Of a stretch of DNA of 64,000 nucleotides, positions 36,880 through 46,221 are shown in pieces. The notes under the pieces are model-generated. The model made no database searches. It was not told the DNA's origin and saw nothing but the letters and a program-made list of their open reading frames with translations. The translations under genes and the position numbers were made by a program. Position 1 is the stretch's first letter; every line of letters starts with the position of its first letter. Source of the stretch: Klebsormidium nitens (taxonomy: Eukaryota > Streptophyta > Klebsormidiophyceae > Klebsormidiales > Klebsormidiaceae); NCBI GenBank assembly GCA_000708835.1, contig DF238763.1:1-64000 (forward strand), written 5' to 3'.

Positions 36880-39161
36880 TACACGCTACACTACAAATGA
36901 AAACAAGCTCTCATCGGGCATTAAGAAAGAAAACCCTGGCCGTAATCAAAGACTCTTCGGGAAAACCTATATTATTTTGTAGCCTTACCCCACGTTCTAA
37001 AAAAAGAAATAAAGGGGCGAAGAGCCACACTTTCAAAAAATGTGTAACACAGTGGGGCACGCCAGTGCCATCAATGCGATTTCTTCCGGTAGAGAGTGGA
37101 GGGAAGAGTCTCTCCCCGAAGGGGATTGGAGCAAAGAGAAAAAAAAGCCTTTTTTTTTCAGTAAAGCCGTGGGCGGTCGCGCAGGGAGTGAAGCAAAAAA
37201 AAGACTCTTTTTTTTCAGCGCAGGGCGGGTCGTTAGCTACCCGAGGTAAATGGAAGCAACAAAGCAAGTCGCTTAATGGAGTGCAGCAAAGATATGCCCA
37301 GAAGCGGACGCAGCGGGGCGTGAAACGAACAGCCGCATCCAAATGGAATGGTTTTGCTCCTTTTTTGGCTCTCCGCTCTTCTAAACCGCAATCCCAAAGG
37401 CGCCGTAGACTTATAGTCTCTTTTTTAAAAGAGCTAGCCTCAAGACAGAGCACTACACTCGCCTACGGGGAGCGAAGAGCCACTAATAGAGCTGTAGCCC
37501 CCTGCTTCGCTCCAATCCCCTTCGGGGAGAGGCTCTTCGCTCCAATCCCCTTCGGGGAGAGGCTCTTCGCTCCAATCCCCTTCGGGGAGAGGCTCTTCGC
37601 TCCCCGCAAGGGATTGAAGTGGCTCTACGCTCCACTTCCAGTCAATCTAGATGCTCTAAACACCAGCAATAAACGCATGACGCATCCCGCGCTGCCACTC
37701 AATCATTACGGTTGCGTGCCTATCCTCTCTCCAGATCAAACCCCTTCAGGCGCTGACCTTTTGAAAACCTTGCGGGGTAATCTTAGCCCTCGCTTGCGGC
37801 ATAAATCTCTTGACTTAGAAGCTAAGCTGCTAGGGTTAAAGTTAGGAAAGGCTTGTATATTCAAAGGCATTCAGAGTATTGATGTTGTAATTCAAGAATA
37901 TACCAAGCCAACTTGTTTGTTGTTACAGGGTTTACGCATGGCTGGAGTTCGATTCAATAGATTACGAATCTTAAGAGCAGCTGATTATAACTATGATGTC
38001 AATTCTGTATCAGACCGCGAAATGAAGCGGCTAGGACTAGCTCGAGAAAACTCGCGCCCTTTCTTTCCGTCGCTTAAAGGGAGTAACTTTGAGAAACTAT
38101 CAACCCCTAATCCGCACGTTCTATTCCCCTTTGAGAAGAGCAACTTTGTTAGTGGGGCTAGCGCCCCCCATATCATTGCACTCCCGGGGGGGAGTGATTT
38201 CATTCCACTCCCGGGGGGGAGTGATTTCATTCGTGGCACTAGCGTGTCCCACTATGTTCCACTCCCTATCGAGAGCAATTTCATCCCGCTCTCAAAAGAA
38301 ACAAAAATAGTTACAGGAGGGAATAGGAGTCATTTTGTTTCTTGGCTGTTAGACGTTAGTCCGAAGAACGAATTGTTGCAAATTTTAGTAAAATCTCGCC
38401 TTATTAAAACATCTACTCGTCATACATTCTGGCAAGCAAGAAGTTTCAAGTATAAGATTGAAAAACTTTTATATAGAAAGAATCGAAGAGGAGCTATAAG
38501 AGAAAGAGTCTATTGTCCTCTTATTCAAAAGAAGGCTGTCAAAAAATGGAAAGCTTTTACTGATTTTAGCACTGCTTTGAAGACAAAAGAGCAAGCTTTT
38601 GTACAGCGCACTCCTTTTTATCGATTGCGCCGCAGTTTTGCTCCTTTTCTTTCAAAAAGCTCCTCTACAACCTATCATTTACTTCCCAAAGCTCGAAAGA
38701 GGGTCAAAAAAAGAGTAGCATGGCTAAGACCTAAAAAATTTCATACTTTTGAAAACTATGGCTCTTCGCTGCAAAAGTCAGGAAGCTTTCAAAAAAGGCC
38801 ACGCTTTCGTGTCAATCAAACTCGTATAATTGCAAACGTTCAAAACACACTCAATAATACAATCATAACAATAACAGATCGCTTTGGAAACACCAAAGTA
38901 TGGTGCTCTTCTGGCTCAATTGGGCTCAAAGCTTCGCGCCGCTCGACAAATTATGCGGCTCAATCTGTTGCAGAAGCTGTGGCAAAGAAATGCAGAAAGT
39001 TAGGAATTCGACGTGTAGAAGTTAGAGTCCAAGGCGTTGGTTATGGAAAACCGTCCGCCTTGAAGGGATTACGAATAGGAGGTCTTCAAATCAAGCGAAT
39101 TGTAGATACAACTCCTAAACCGCACAATGGCTGCAGAGCTCCAAAAAAGCGTCGCGTTTGA
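36876..39161 (+). CDS. rps11: ribosomal protein S11 in a hugely extended frame (761 codons)
   Basis: S11 lines the small-subunit platform near the E site. Its conserved part is the C-terminal 115 residues, about 647-761: IIANVQNTLNNTIITITDRF, GSIGLKASRRSTNYAAQSVA, KLGIRRVEVRVQGVGYGKPS and ALKGLRIGGLQIKRIVDTTP. The normal length is about 125. The frame starts at ATG 36876 overlapping the rps13 stop. Residues about 48-255 and 420-475 are translated hairpin repeats. Residues about 315-375 are non-repeat and contain GIQSIDVVIQEYTKPTCLLL then QGLRMAGVRFNRLRIL, which resembles an S11 C-terminal half. The frame is open throughout, so the whole may be translated, or S11 may start internally. Stop is TGA. 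Confidence 0.88.
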   Translation: MIHATLQMKTSSHRALRKKTLAVIKDSSGKPILFCSLTPRSKKRNKGAKSHTFKKCVTQWGTPVPSMRFLPVESGGKSLSPKGIGAKRKKSLFFSVKPWAVAQGVKQKKDSFFSAQGGSLATRGKWKQQSKSLNGVQQRYAQKRTQRGVKRTAASKWNGFAPFLALRSSKPQSQRRRRLIVSFLKELASRQSTTLAYGERRATNRAVAPCFAPIPFGERLFAPIPFGERLFAPIPFGERLFAPRKGLKWLYAPLPVNLDALNTSNKRMTHPALPLNHYGCVPILSPDQTPSGADLLKTLRGNLSPRLRHKSLDLEAKLLGLKLGKACIFKGIQSIDVVIQEYTKPTCLLLQGLRMAGVRFNRLRILRAADYNYDVNSVSDREMKRLGLARENSRPFFPSLKGSNFEKLSTPNPHVLFPFEKSNFVSGASAPHIIALPGGSDFIPLPGGSDFIRGTSVSHYVPLPIESNFIPLSKETKIVTGGNRSHFVSWLLDVSPKNELLQILVKSRLIKTSTRHTFWQARSFKYKIEKLLYRKNRRGAIRERVYCPLIQKKAVKKWKAFTDFSTALKTKEQAFVQRTPFYRLRRSFAPFLSKSSSTTYHLLPKARKRVKKRVAWLRPKKFHTFENYGSSLQKSGSFQKRPRFRVNQTRIIANVQNTLNNTIITITDRFGNTKVWCSSGSIGLKASRRSTNYAAQSVAEAVAKKCRKLGIRRVEVRVQGVGYGKPSALKGLRIGGLQIKRIVDTTPKPHNGCRAPKKRRV
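37010..37640. repeat. hairpin repeats inside the rps11 frame
   Basis: The tract includes CACACTTTCAAAAAATGTG, GTGGGGCACGCCAGTGCCA, AAAAAAAGCCTTTTTTTTTC and GGGCGGTCGC modules. Three perfect 30-nt units TCCAATCCCCTTCGGGGAGA (continuing GGCTCTTCGC) lie at 37511..37600. A second cluster lies at 38090..38330, with two CACTCCCGGGGGGGAGTGAT units. The S11 frame stays open through both. Confidence 0.9.
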
Positions 39162-40004
39162 TAGAAAAGGAGTGTAAAAAGAATGTGTGCCTCTGCTTCC
39201 CCCTTTCTCTTACCAATTTCTTGTTTTCTTTTGAGTCAATTTTGCTGAGATTCACAGTATGGGAGGTGAATTTGGAGAGCGAATCATTTCTTTTATTTTC
39301 AGACACGGCGCATTCTGCTCTTTTACAAATTATTGAATGGCTCTCAACCGAAGTAGTTTGAGAGTCAATAAGACCTAATTTTCTAAAGAAAGTGGTTTTT
39401 TGCTTCAAACTTAGGCGATCGCCTGTAGCTATGCGATTCCACTCCTTCCCGGGAGCGAAAAGCCGCGAATGGTGCTATTGCCCCCTGCTTCGCTCCAATC
39501 TCCTTCGGAGAGAGGCTCTTCGCTCCCGGGAAGGAGTGGAGCGAAGATAAAAAAAAAACTTTTTTTTTCAGCGAAGCAGGGGGCAATAGCACCATCAGTG
39601 ATTTCATTAGTGGGGCTAGCGCCCCCCCATTGCATTGCACTCCCCTTAAAGAGGTTTGTTAGTGGGGTTAGCGCCCCTCATTTCATTCTATTCTCTTTTA
39701 GGCGGGGGTGATTAGGAGACGAAACCAGCTTCAAAAAATCAATCGATTTTCGATTGCATACGTTCATTCTAAAAGAAACAACAAACAACCAATCAAAGGT
39801 CATTCTTTTCCCCTGTTTTGTCGAGTGCCCACGGCTCTAACCTAATTCAAGTTTTTTGAATCGTAGTGAAAAGAAAACACGTAAGACTTTCACAGCATAC
39901 GGTTCAACAATTTTAGAAGCAACTCATTCATATATTCCATGCCTTTTGCTTCTTTTTTTTTATTTCCCAGAACATAGACAAACGGTCTTCTAATTCGAAT
40001 CACC
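39162..40004. repeat. spacer rps11 to nad7 with hairpin repeats
   Basis: Hairpin modules fill 39430..39715: AATGGTGCTATTGCCCC, CTCCTTCGGAG, CTCCCGGGAAGGAG, AAAAAAAAACTTTTTTTTTC and GGGGCTAGCGCCCC. The rest shows no gene. Confidence 0.8.
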
Positions 40005-41186
40005 ATGGCAAAAACAAAGCAAATAAAGAACTTTACTTTTAATTTTGGCCCACAACACCCCGCAGCTCACGGAGTGCTAAGGCTTGTACTAGAGATGAAC
40101 GGGGAGGTTGTTGTACGTGCTGAGCCCCATATAGGCTTGCTTCATCGGGGTACAGAAAAATTGATTGAGTATAAGACTTACTTACAAGCTTTGCCTTACT
40201 TTGATCGCCTCGATTATGTTTCTATGATGGCACAAGAACATGCCTATTCTTTAGCAGTTGAGAAGCTTTTAAACTGCGAAGTGCCTTTACGAGCTCAGTA
40301 CATTCGTGTTCTTTTTTGTGAGATTACTCGAATTCTGAACCATTTGCTGGCCCTGACCACGCATGCTATGGATGTGGGCGCGCTAACACCCTTTTTATGG
40401 GCTTTTGAAGAGCGAGAAAAGCTGCTTGAATTTTATGAGAGGGTATCTGGCGCTCGAATGCACGCAAGCTATATCCGGCCTGGAGGTGTTGCGCAGGATC
40501 TTCCTCTTGGATGCAGTGAAGACATCTTTCGATTTTGTGAGCAATTTGCTTCTCGTATTGATGAGATAGAAGAGATGCTTACAAACAACAGAATATGGAA
40601 GCAGCGCTTGGTTGATATCGGCACTGTTACAGCCCGGCAAGCTCTCGACTGGGGTTTTAGTGGAGTCATGTTGAGGGGCTCAGGTGTTTCTTGGGATCTA
40701 AGGAAAGCCTCACCGTATGACGTATATGATCAATTGGATTTTGATGTGCCCGTTGGTACGCGGGGAGATTGTTATGACCGTTACTGCATACGTGTTGAAG
40801 AGATGCGACAAAGCTTGCGTATTATTGTACAATGCTTGAACATGATGCCAACTGGCTTGATCAAGACAGATGATCGTAAGATTAGCCCACCCTCACGCGC
40901 TCAAATGAAGCAGTCTATGGAATCAGTCATTCACCATTTTAAATTGTATACAGAGGGTGCGCATGTTCCAGAAGGTGAGACTTATACTGCAGTGGAAGCA
41001 CCAAAAGGAGAGTTTGGGGTCTACTTAGTAAGTAATGGCACGAACCGCCCATATCGTTGTAAGATAAGAGCACCAGGCTTTGCTCATTTACAAGGGCTTG
41101 ATTTTATGTCAAAACATCATATGCTTGCAGATGTTGTAACGATTATAGGTACTCAAGATATTGTATTTGGGGAGGTAGACCGCTAA
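40005..41186 (+). CDS. nad7: NADH dehydrogenase subunit 7
   Basis: Peripheral-arm subunit of complex I (49 kDa subunit, NuoD homologue) forming the quinone pocket. The 393-residue product has full length and conserved blocks [20 protein letters not shown] (about residues 12-31, with the quinone-site His), [57 protein letters not shown] and [20 protein letters not shown] near the C-terminus. ATG at 40005. No intron and no repeat insertion. Confidence 0.98.
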   Translation: MAKTKQIKNFTFNFGPQHPAAHGVLRLVLEMNGEVVVRAEPHIGLLHRGTEKLIEYKTYLQALPYFDRLDYVSMMAQEHAYSLAVEKLLNCEVPLRAQYIRVLFCEITRILNHLLALTTHAMDVGALTPFLWAFEEREKLLEFYERVSGARMHASYIRPGGVAQDLPLGCSEDIFRFCEQFASRIDEIEEMLTNNRIWKQRLVDIGTVTARQALDWGFSGVMLRGSGVSWDLRKASPYDVYDQLDFDVPVGTRGDCYDRYCIRVEEMRQSLRIIVQCLNMMPTGLIKTDDRKISPPSRAQMKQSMESVIHHFKLYTEGAHVPEGETYTAVEAPKGEFGVYLVSNGTNRPYRCKIRAPGFAHLQGLDFMSKHHMLADVVTIIGTQDIVFGEVDR

Positions 41187-41862
41187 ACTACAAGATTGAA
41201 ACAACAGTTGCCTTCTTAAATGAGGCACAATTCGTAAAGAGAGCACTATTCGAATGCTTTAAAGGGGGAGGAGTAGAATAAGATAGGGCATATAGGATAG
41301 GCATAGTCACCCCTACTTCCTACCGAGAGTGCCATTGGGGAAGTAGAGCGTAGAGCCACCCCAATCTCCTACATGGAGCAAAGAAAAGAGCCACTTCCCG
41401 AAGGGGATTGGAGCAAAGAGCCACACTTTGTTCCACTCCCGGGGGGGTATTTCATTCAAAAAAATCTCTTTTTTGATTTCATTCCACTCCCGGGGGGAGT
41501 GATTTCATTCAAAAAAATCTCTTTTTTTATTTCATTCCACTCCCGGGGGGAGTGATTTCATTCGTGGGCGCTCGCCTAAAAAGCTTATTTTTTTCAGCGT
41601 AGCAAAAAACGAGAAACGTTACGTTTTCTTAGTAAAGCCAACTTTTGAAAAAAGGAGAGCGTAGTTGAAAGGAATCGCCCCACCCAAAAGAATTCATAGG
41701 GTAAAGCCGAGAGCAAACGCTTAAAGCTCATTTTTGCTTCTTTTACTCTCGCAAAGATTGACAAATCTTTTCGCGTATATCAAAGCAGCTTCAATCTTCG
41801 AATAAAAGAGTATAACCCATATTATAAAACCTTACTCAATTGGTCTGAAATATTGAAAAATT
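41187..41862. repeat. spacer nad7 to rps4 with hairpin repeats
   Basis: About 41350..41585 holds CCGAAGGGGATTGGAG, CACTCCCGGGGGG and CAAAAAAATCTCTTTTTTGA modules in tandem, ending in GTGGGCGCTCGCC. Open frames here are repeat translations. The rest, 41586-41862, shows no gene. Confidence 0.85.
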
Positions 41863-42486
41863 ATGTATAGGATTCAAATCAAGAGAAGCCGCCGACTGAT
41901 TAGGAATGTCTGGCTAGTCAAAAAGCGTACAAATAGGCAAAAAAGACTCCATAAAAAGATACAACGTGTTAGTTCTAGACGACGAGTCTCCGAGTATTTC
42001 TTAAAGCTTAGAGCAAGGCAGTACATATCACAATTCTATGGACATATCAATTGGAAATCAATTCATCGGCGCATTCCAGGGGCTCCTAGATTAGGAACTT
42101 TTTTTCATTCATTAGAAACACGGCTTGATGTTCTTTTATACCGAATGAAAATCTCCCCAAACTTATCTGTAATCAAGCAATTGATAAGTCATAAAAAAGT
42201 TTTGGTCAATGATCAAGTTGTAAATATTCGCAATTTTTCTATAAGACCAGGTGATATTATATCCGTTCAACCAGAAGCGGCTATTGCACTTCAGAAATCC
42301 GTCTTTCAATTAAGATTGAAAAGGTATTGGCGTAGGCAAAAATTGGTTCGATTTTGTATCAATCGTAAACAGAAAGCTCCACACCTAGAAGTCAATTTCA
42401 AAACAATGAGTGCTGTGCTGTGCACAAAGCCAAGATTTGTGAGGTTACCTTATGTAGATGATTTTAGAAAGATTGATTTTTCTTAA
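41863..42486 (+). CDS. rps4: ribosomal protein S4
   Basis: Small-subunit assembly protein that binds 16S-like rRNA. The 207-residue product is basic, and its S4 RNA-binding domain is clear at about residues 86-140: ETRLDVLLYRMKISPNLSVI, KQLISHKKVLVNDQVVNIRN and FSIRPGDIISVQPEA. The N-terminal third is Arg/Lys-rich and diverged. It stands alone between nad7 and the trnL pair. Confidence 0.93.
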   Translation: MYRIQIKRSRRLIRNVWLVKKRTNRQKRLHKKIQRVSSRRRVSEYFLKLRARQYISQFYGHINWKSIHRRIPGAPRLGTFFHSLETRLDVLLYRMKISPNLSVIKQLISHKKVLVNDQVVNIRNFSIRPGDIISVQPEAAIALQKSVFQLRLKRYWRRQKLVRFCINRKQKAPHLEVNFKTMSAVLCTKPRFVRLPYVDDFRKIDFS

Positions 42487-42606
42487 AAATTTACGAATGT
42501 GCGTAGTGGAAAACTGCAATCTTTTAAACTCACTCCACTAAAGACTGAAGAATCAAATCAGTTCTTTTTTTTAAAGAGGTGCGAAGCCCTAAGCGCTACC
42601 CCAAAA

Positions 42607-42642
42607 AGCGCAGATCAAAAAAATCTCTTTTTGATCTGCGCT
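42607..42642. repeat. 15-bp perfect hairpin downstream of rps4
   Basis: AGCGCAGATCAAAAA pairs with TTTTTGATCTGCGCT across AATCTC, so a CAAAAAAATCTCTTTTTG module is extended by symmetric flanks. It lies 120 bp after the rps4 stop. Confidence 0.85.
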
Positions 42643-43316
42643 CAATCCGCTATGGGGAGTGGGGTTGAGGCCGAACGAAAAAGGGGGGGTGAAAGCCTTT
42701 CATTTTGCAATCAGTTGCTATAATTCAAAACATCAACGTGAGTTATAAAGCGGGAAAAGGAAAAAAAAAGGCACCCCAGTGAGGGGGAGCACCTCATTTC
42801 TTTGTTTTTTCTCCCTCTGTTCACACACATAATTCTTTTTTCTCTTGGGTCAATTGCGTCCCCTCTACTGAGGTTTATTCTTTTTTATTGAATTAAGAGG
42901 TTAGCGCTTCCAGCTCTACACATCGTATTGCCTCTAACATTGTTCTTTGCTCTTCTTTTCTCCGGTAAGTGACTTTGTTTCAACAAATCTCTTTTTTTCC
43001 TTTGTTCTACTCCCTACCGGGGGCGAAGATCCCTGTACGGGAGTGGAGTAACATCGTTAGTGAGGTTAGGTTAGCGCCCCCCTATTTCATTGCACCCCTG
43101 ACGGGGGAGTGATTGAATTCAAAAAAATCTCTTTTTTGATTTCATTCCACTCCCGGGGGGAGTGATTTCATTCCACTCCCGGGGGGAGTGATTTCATTCC
43201 ACTCCCGGGGGGAGTGATTGAATTCAAAAAAATCTCTTTTTTTATTTCATTCGTGGCAATGGCGTGCCCCACTTTCTTCCACTCGCCTTAAAGGCGAGTG
43301 ACTTTGTTCTTTTTGG
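42643..43316. repeat. spacer rps4 to trnL with tandem hairpin units
   Basis: Three 26-nt units GATTTCATTCCACTCCCGGG (continuing GGGAGT) lie at 43138..43215, flanked by CAAAAAAATCTCTTTTTT modules and GTGGCAATGGCGTGCCCCAC. About 42768-42835 resembles 28215-28290. No gene. Confidence 0.85.
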
Positions 43317-43397
43317 TACTCGCTACCGGACTTGAACCGATAACCCAGAAGGAGCAGATTTTGAATCTGCCGTGTTTACCAATTTCACCAAGCGAGT
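43317..43397 (-). tRNA. trnL: tRNA-Leu(CAA)
   Basis: Class II tRNA with a perfect acceptor ACTCGCT/AGCGAGT and anticodon CAA in loop TTCAAAA between stems GCAGA and TCTGC. It is nearly identical to the neighbouring trnL(uaa), so it looks like a tandem duplicate with a changed anticodon. Confidence 0.9.
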
Positions 43398-43398
43398 T

Positions 43399-43479
43399 TG
43401 CTCACTATCGGACTTGAACCGATAACCTAGAAGGAACAGATTTTAAGTCTGTCGTGTTTACCAATTTCACCAAGCGAGC
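43399..43479 (-). tRNA. trnL: tRNA-Leu(UAA)
   Basis: Perfect acceptor GCTCGCT/AGTGAGC, anticodon TAA in loop CTTAAAA between ACAGA and TCTGT, long variable arm, T-arm ATCGGTTCAAGTCCGAT. One base separates it from trnL(caa). Confidence 0.92.
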
Positions 43480-44064
43480 AAATATTATTAAAAAGTCTAT
43501 TGTTATAAATTCTATTCTCTTGCTCCAAAAACTATAGAAACTATGTCTTTGTAAAACTTTTATTCAGTGCTTCGTACAAATAACATTTTGTACAGAATCA
43601 ATTGGTTTTTACCCACTAAAGGGTTGGTTTTGATTTGAAAATCGATAAAAGAAACACTTTTTTATTGAATTGACTCTGAATTTTTTTTCGTCGAATCAGT
43701 CTCTATTGAGATATAATTACAGTTTTAATATTTTGTGCAATATTGCGGGGAATAGAAAAAAACAATTCAAAACTTTGCTCTTTTTTTCTGTATTTATACA
43801 TGGAATTGGTTTTTTCTTTTGAATCGGTAATCCTTTTTCTACTCAGGTGCATTCCCAGGGCTATAGCTTAAAAAAACAATGCACTTCCCTATGTGCACGT
43901 TAGAAATAAACAGAGAGCAGGCATATTTGTTCAAACAAAAAAGATAAGAGCACAGCATAATTCTTTTAATGATTTTGAAACCAAATGTTTGATTGACTCA
44001 AAACGAACAAGTCTTTTTTAATCCTTTGATTCTAAAGGTTGTGGTAAGTTTTCTTTCGCTACAA
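43480..44064. other. spacer trnL to trnR; no gene
   Basis: The stretch is very AT-rich. About 43766-43870 is a diverged copy of 16134-16250. Nothing else is recognised. Confidence 0.5.
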
Positions 44065-44138
44065 TATGCTTGGAAAGATTCGAACTCTCAGCCCCCAAAT
44101 CCGAAGTTTGGTGCTCTATCCAATTGAGCTACAAGCAC
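44065..44138 (-). tRNA. trnR: tRNA-Arg(UCG)
   Basis: The minus strand has GTGCTTGTAGCTCAATTGG, stem CCAAA/TTTGG, loop CTTCGGA with anticodon TCG, and T-arm GAGAGTTCGAATCTTTC. It is a paralogue of trnR(acg) at 15951..16024. Confidence 0.9.
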
Positions 44139-44439
44139 AGACAATAGTGATTGTTGATTTGAGTGAAAAAAAAGAATGAATAGACAGATAGGCTATTAAT
44201 AAAAAAAAGAAAATCATTCTGTAAAAAGAAAAATGGATTTATAATAAAAAAAGTGTTTTTTCTCTTTGATCCGCTCGCTGCATAAAGTTGCTCTACGCTT
44301 TTTAATGCAGTCAATTTTGTATAAGAGATTGCTGGAAAGCCGTGATCCAACCAAAATTCTCACTAAGTAAAAGAGAGTTGAATAAGCATCGGATTTTAGT
44401 TTTATTCATTTTTTTTTCAACATATTTGTTATCAAATCC
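44139..44439. other. spacer upstream of the methyltransferase
   Basis: AT-rich sequence with runs of A and T. No promoter, hairpin cluster or gene is recognised. The methyltransferase ATG follows a T-rich stretch with no obvious ribosome-binding motif. Confidence 0.45.
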
Positions 44440-45430
44440 ATGAATTACAACACTATCGAATTGTGTGCAGGATCTGGGGGTATGAGTAGTGGTTTTATAA
44501 ATGCTGGATTTGTCCCTTTGTTGCTGAACGACAAAGACAAGACATGTTGTAACACCCTCCAAAAGAATTGTCCTAATATTCAAGTGATATGCGAGGATAT
44601 GTCAAAGATCGATTTATCTCAATATAAAAACCGTACCGATGTACTCGTGGCAGGTCTACCTTGCCAGAGTTTTTCAACTGCTGGAAAGAGAGGAGGGCTG
44701 GAGAGTTCTCCAGGGAATCTCGTATATGAGTTTATTCGGCTCGTGAAGGAGGTAAAGCCTCGTGTTTTTTTACTAGAAAATGTGAAAGGATTGCTCTCGA
44801 TTCAGAAGGGGCAAATATTTCAAATGCTTATTGAACTCCTAAGAGTCAACGACAAATACAATGTTTACCACAAGTTGTTGACTTCATTATGGAGTTCCTC
44901 AGAAGCGCGAAAGAATTTTTTTCGTCGGGGTTCGCAATGATATTCCCGAGCTCTATGAATTCCCGTTCCCACTGAATAGAACCACTCCCTTAAGAGATGT
45001 TTTACTGGGCTGTCCACCAAGCCCAGGCTATGAATACCCACAATGGAAGCGTGAGATTATGGATCAAATCCCAGAAGGTGGCTGTTGGATACACCTACCA
45101 CAAGAGATTCAGAAGTCTTACCTAGGTCGTTCTTACGGCGCAGGTGGGGGGCAGCGCGGGGTCGCCCGTAGATTGAGTATGGATGAGCCTTGTCTCACAC
45201 TGACGACAAGCCCGTGTCAAAAACGAACAGAGAGGTGTCATCCTCTTGAGACTAGACCTCTGAATGTTAGAGAATATGCACGAATTCAGACTTATCCCGA
45301 TGATTCCTTCTTTTCTGGATCTCTAGCAAGCCAGTATCGGCAGATAGGAAACAGTGTGCCTGTTAGCCTGGCCTATTATGTTGCATTATCCATTAAGAGA
45401 CTACTCAATGCTAATGCATGTGTGTCTTGA
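44440..45430 (+). pseudogene. DNA (cytosine-5) methyltransferase, one frameshift
   Basis: C5-cytosine DNA methyltransferases move a methyl group from S-adenosylmethionine to cytosine at a fixed target. The order of motifs is canonical: I (ELCAGSGGMSSGF, about residues 7-19), IV with the catalytic Cys (AGLPCQSFSTAGKRGG, about 71-86), VI (LLENVKG), VIII (QKRERIFFVGVR), a target-recognition region, and X (QIGNSVPVSLAYYVA) near the end. Motifs I-VI are in the frame 44440..44940, while VIII-X are in the next frame ending at 45430. The shift lies at about 44886-44893, not in a long homopolymer. About 330 residues in total, normal size. It converges on the endonuclease remnant. No organellar housekeeping role is known for such a gene, so import from a bacterium is inferred. 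Confidence 0.92.
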
Positions 45431-46009
45431 GATTCTCTTTTATCACTTGAATAATGCGTTTATAATTGGAATCGGGTGCAAAAATCAATCGTAAAAGAAG
45501 CGTGCCCGACATATATCTTATGCTTCTACTATTTTATCTTCTGCTTTCCCGTTCTGGGCATTTATCACACCATAGATCACTGTATAGTCTGTATGTTGAA
45601 TTGCAAAGGCCTTTCATTTTTGATAATTATGTTTTCTAGCCGATGAATTATCGGTGTTCAATGAGTTTTTTAGCTCTATAACAATCTTTCGCTCGTGATT
45701 GATCAAATCTAGGCCAGACGGATCGCCTTGTTTTCGATTTTGCCATCCTTCTGCACAACCTATAACTCCTTGCCATATCTCCCCAATGCGCATCTGAAGG
45801 TTTTTGACCTTATGACAAATCTGGTATTCACTCTCTGGAATGACTTCGTCCAGCAGTATATCTTTCGTTGAACGTGTTCTTATACGGCGACTCCAAATGC
45901 CTTGCATCAATTTTGAAATCTTTTCTTTAATCTTTTTAAAAAAATCTTCGCTTCTGTCAAACTGACGAGATCTGTTCTGGACTTTTTTTTTTCTATAGTT
46001 CGCTTTTGT
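45411..46009 (-). pseudogene. type II restriction endonuclease remnant (PD-(D/E)xK)
   Basis: The minus-strand frame is open from 46009 down to a TGA at 45616-45614. It contains IGEIWQGVIGCAEGWQNRKQ, GDPSGLDLINHERKIVIELK and NSLNTDNSSARKHNYQK. The D...(x)ELK spacing is a PD-(D/E)xK nuclease core, and from memory it most resembles Eco47II/Sau96I-like type II enzymes. After the TGA the same frame continues sensibly (AFAIQHTDYTVIYGVINAQN) to a TAA at 45518, and a neighbouring frame then carries a plausible C-terminus (SGTLLLRLIFAPDSNYKRII) to a stop at 45411. The gene thus has one nonsense codon and one frameshift. Its tail overlaps the methyltransferase tail by 20 bp. The upstream start is uncertain, with no ATG until 45907. 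Confidence 0.8.
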
Positions 46010-46221
46010 TTACGCTTCTTTTTTTCCCATATCCTTAATAAAAAGATTTCATGGGAGCTTTGGTGAGGAGTCTGCTGCTCCCTTCTTCGTTCTTTGAGTC
46101 TTTGAGCTCTTAAAATTGTCGGGCTATTTCCTTTATAATTCATCTTTTGAATTCTTTTTTTATTGAAAAAACATCGATTTTCTGAATTTTTGTATTTCTT
46201 TCTGTAATGAGCCATAAACAC
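45907..46221 (-). CDS. hypothetical basic ORF upstream of the endonuclease remnant
   Basis: 104 codons from ATG, extremely Lys/Arg-rich with no recognisable domain. It overlaps the open endonuclease frame in a different frame. It may be chance in A-rich DNA, or a broken N-terminal part of the endonuclease. Confidence 0.25.
   Translation of the reverse strand: MFMAHYRKKYKNSENRCFFNKKRIQKMNYKGNSPTILRAQRLKERRREQQTPHQSSHEIFLLRIWEKKKRKQKRTIEKKKSRTDLVSLTEAKIFLKRLKKRFQN

Noticed and set aside
44440-46009. Simple bacterial contamination as source of the R-M block
   Set aside because: It is flanked on both sides by mitochondrial tRNA and rRNA genes within one continuous sequence. A chimeric assembly remains possible and is given as a test.
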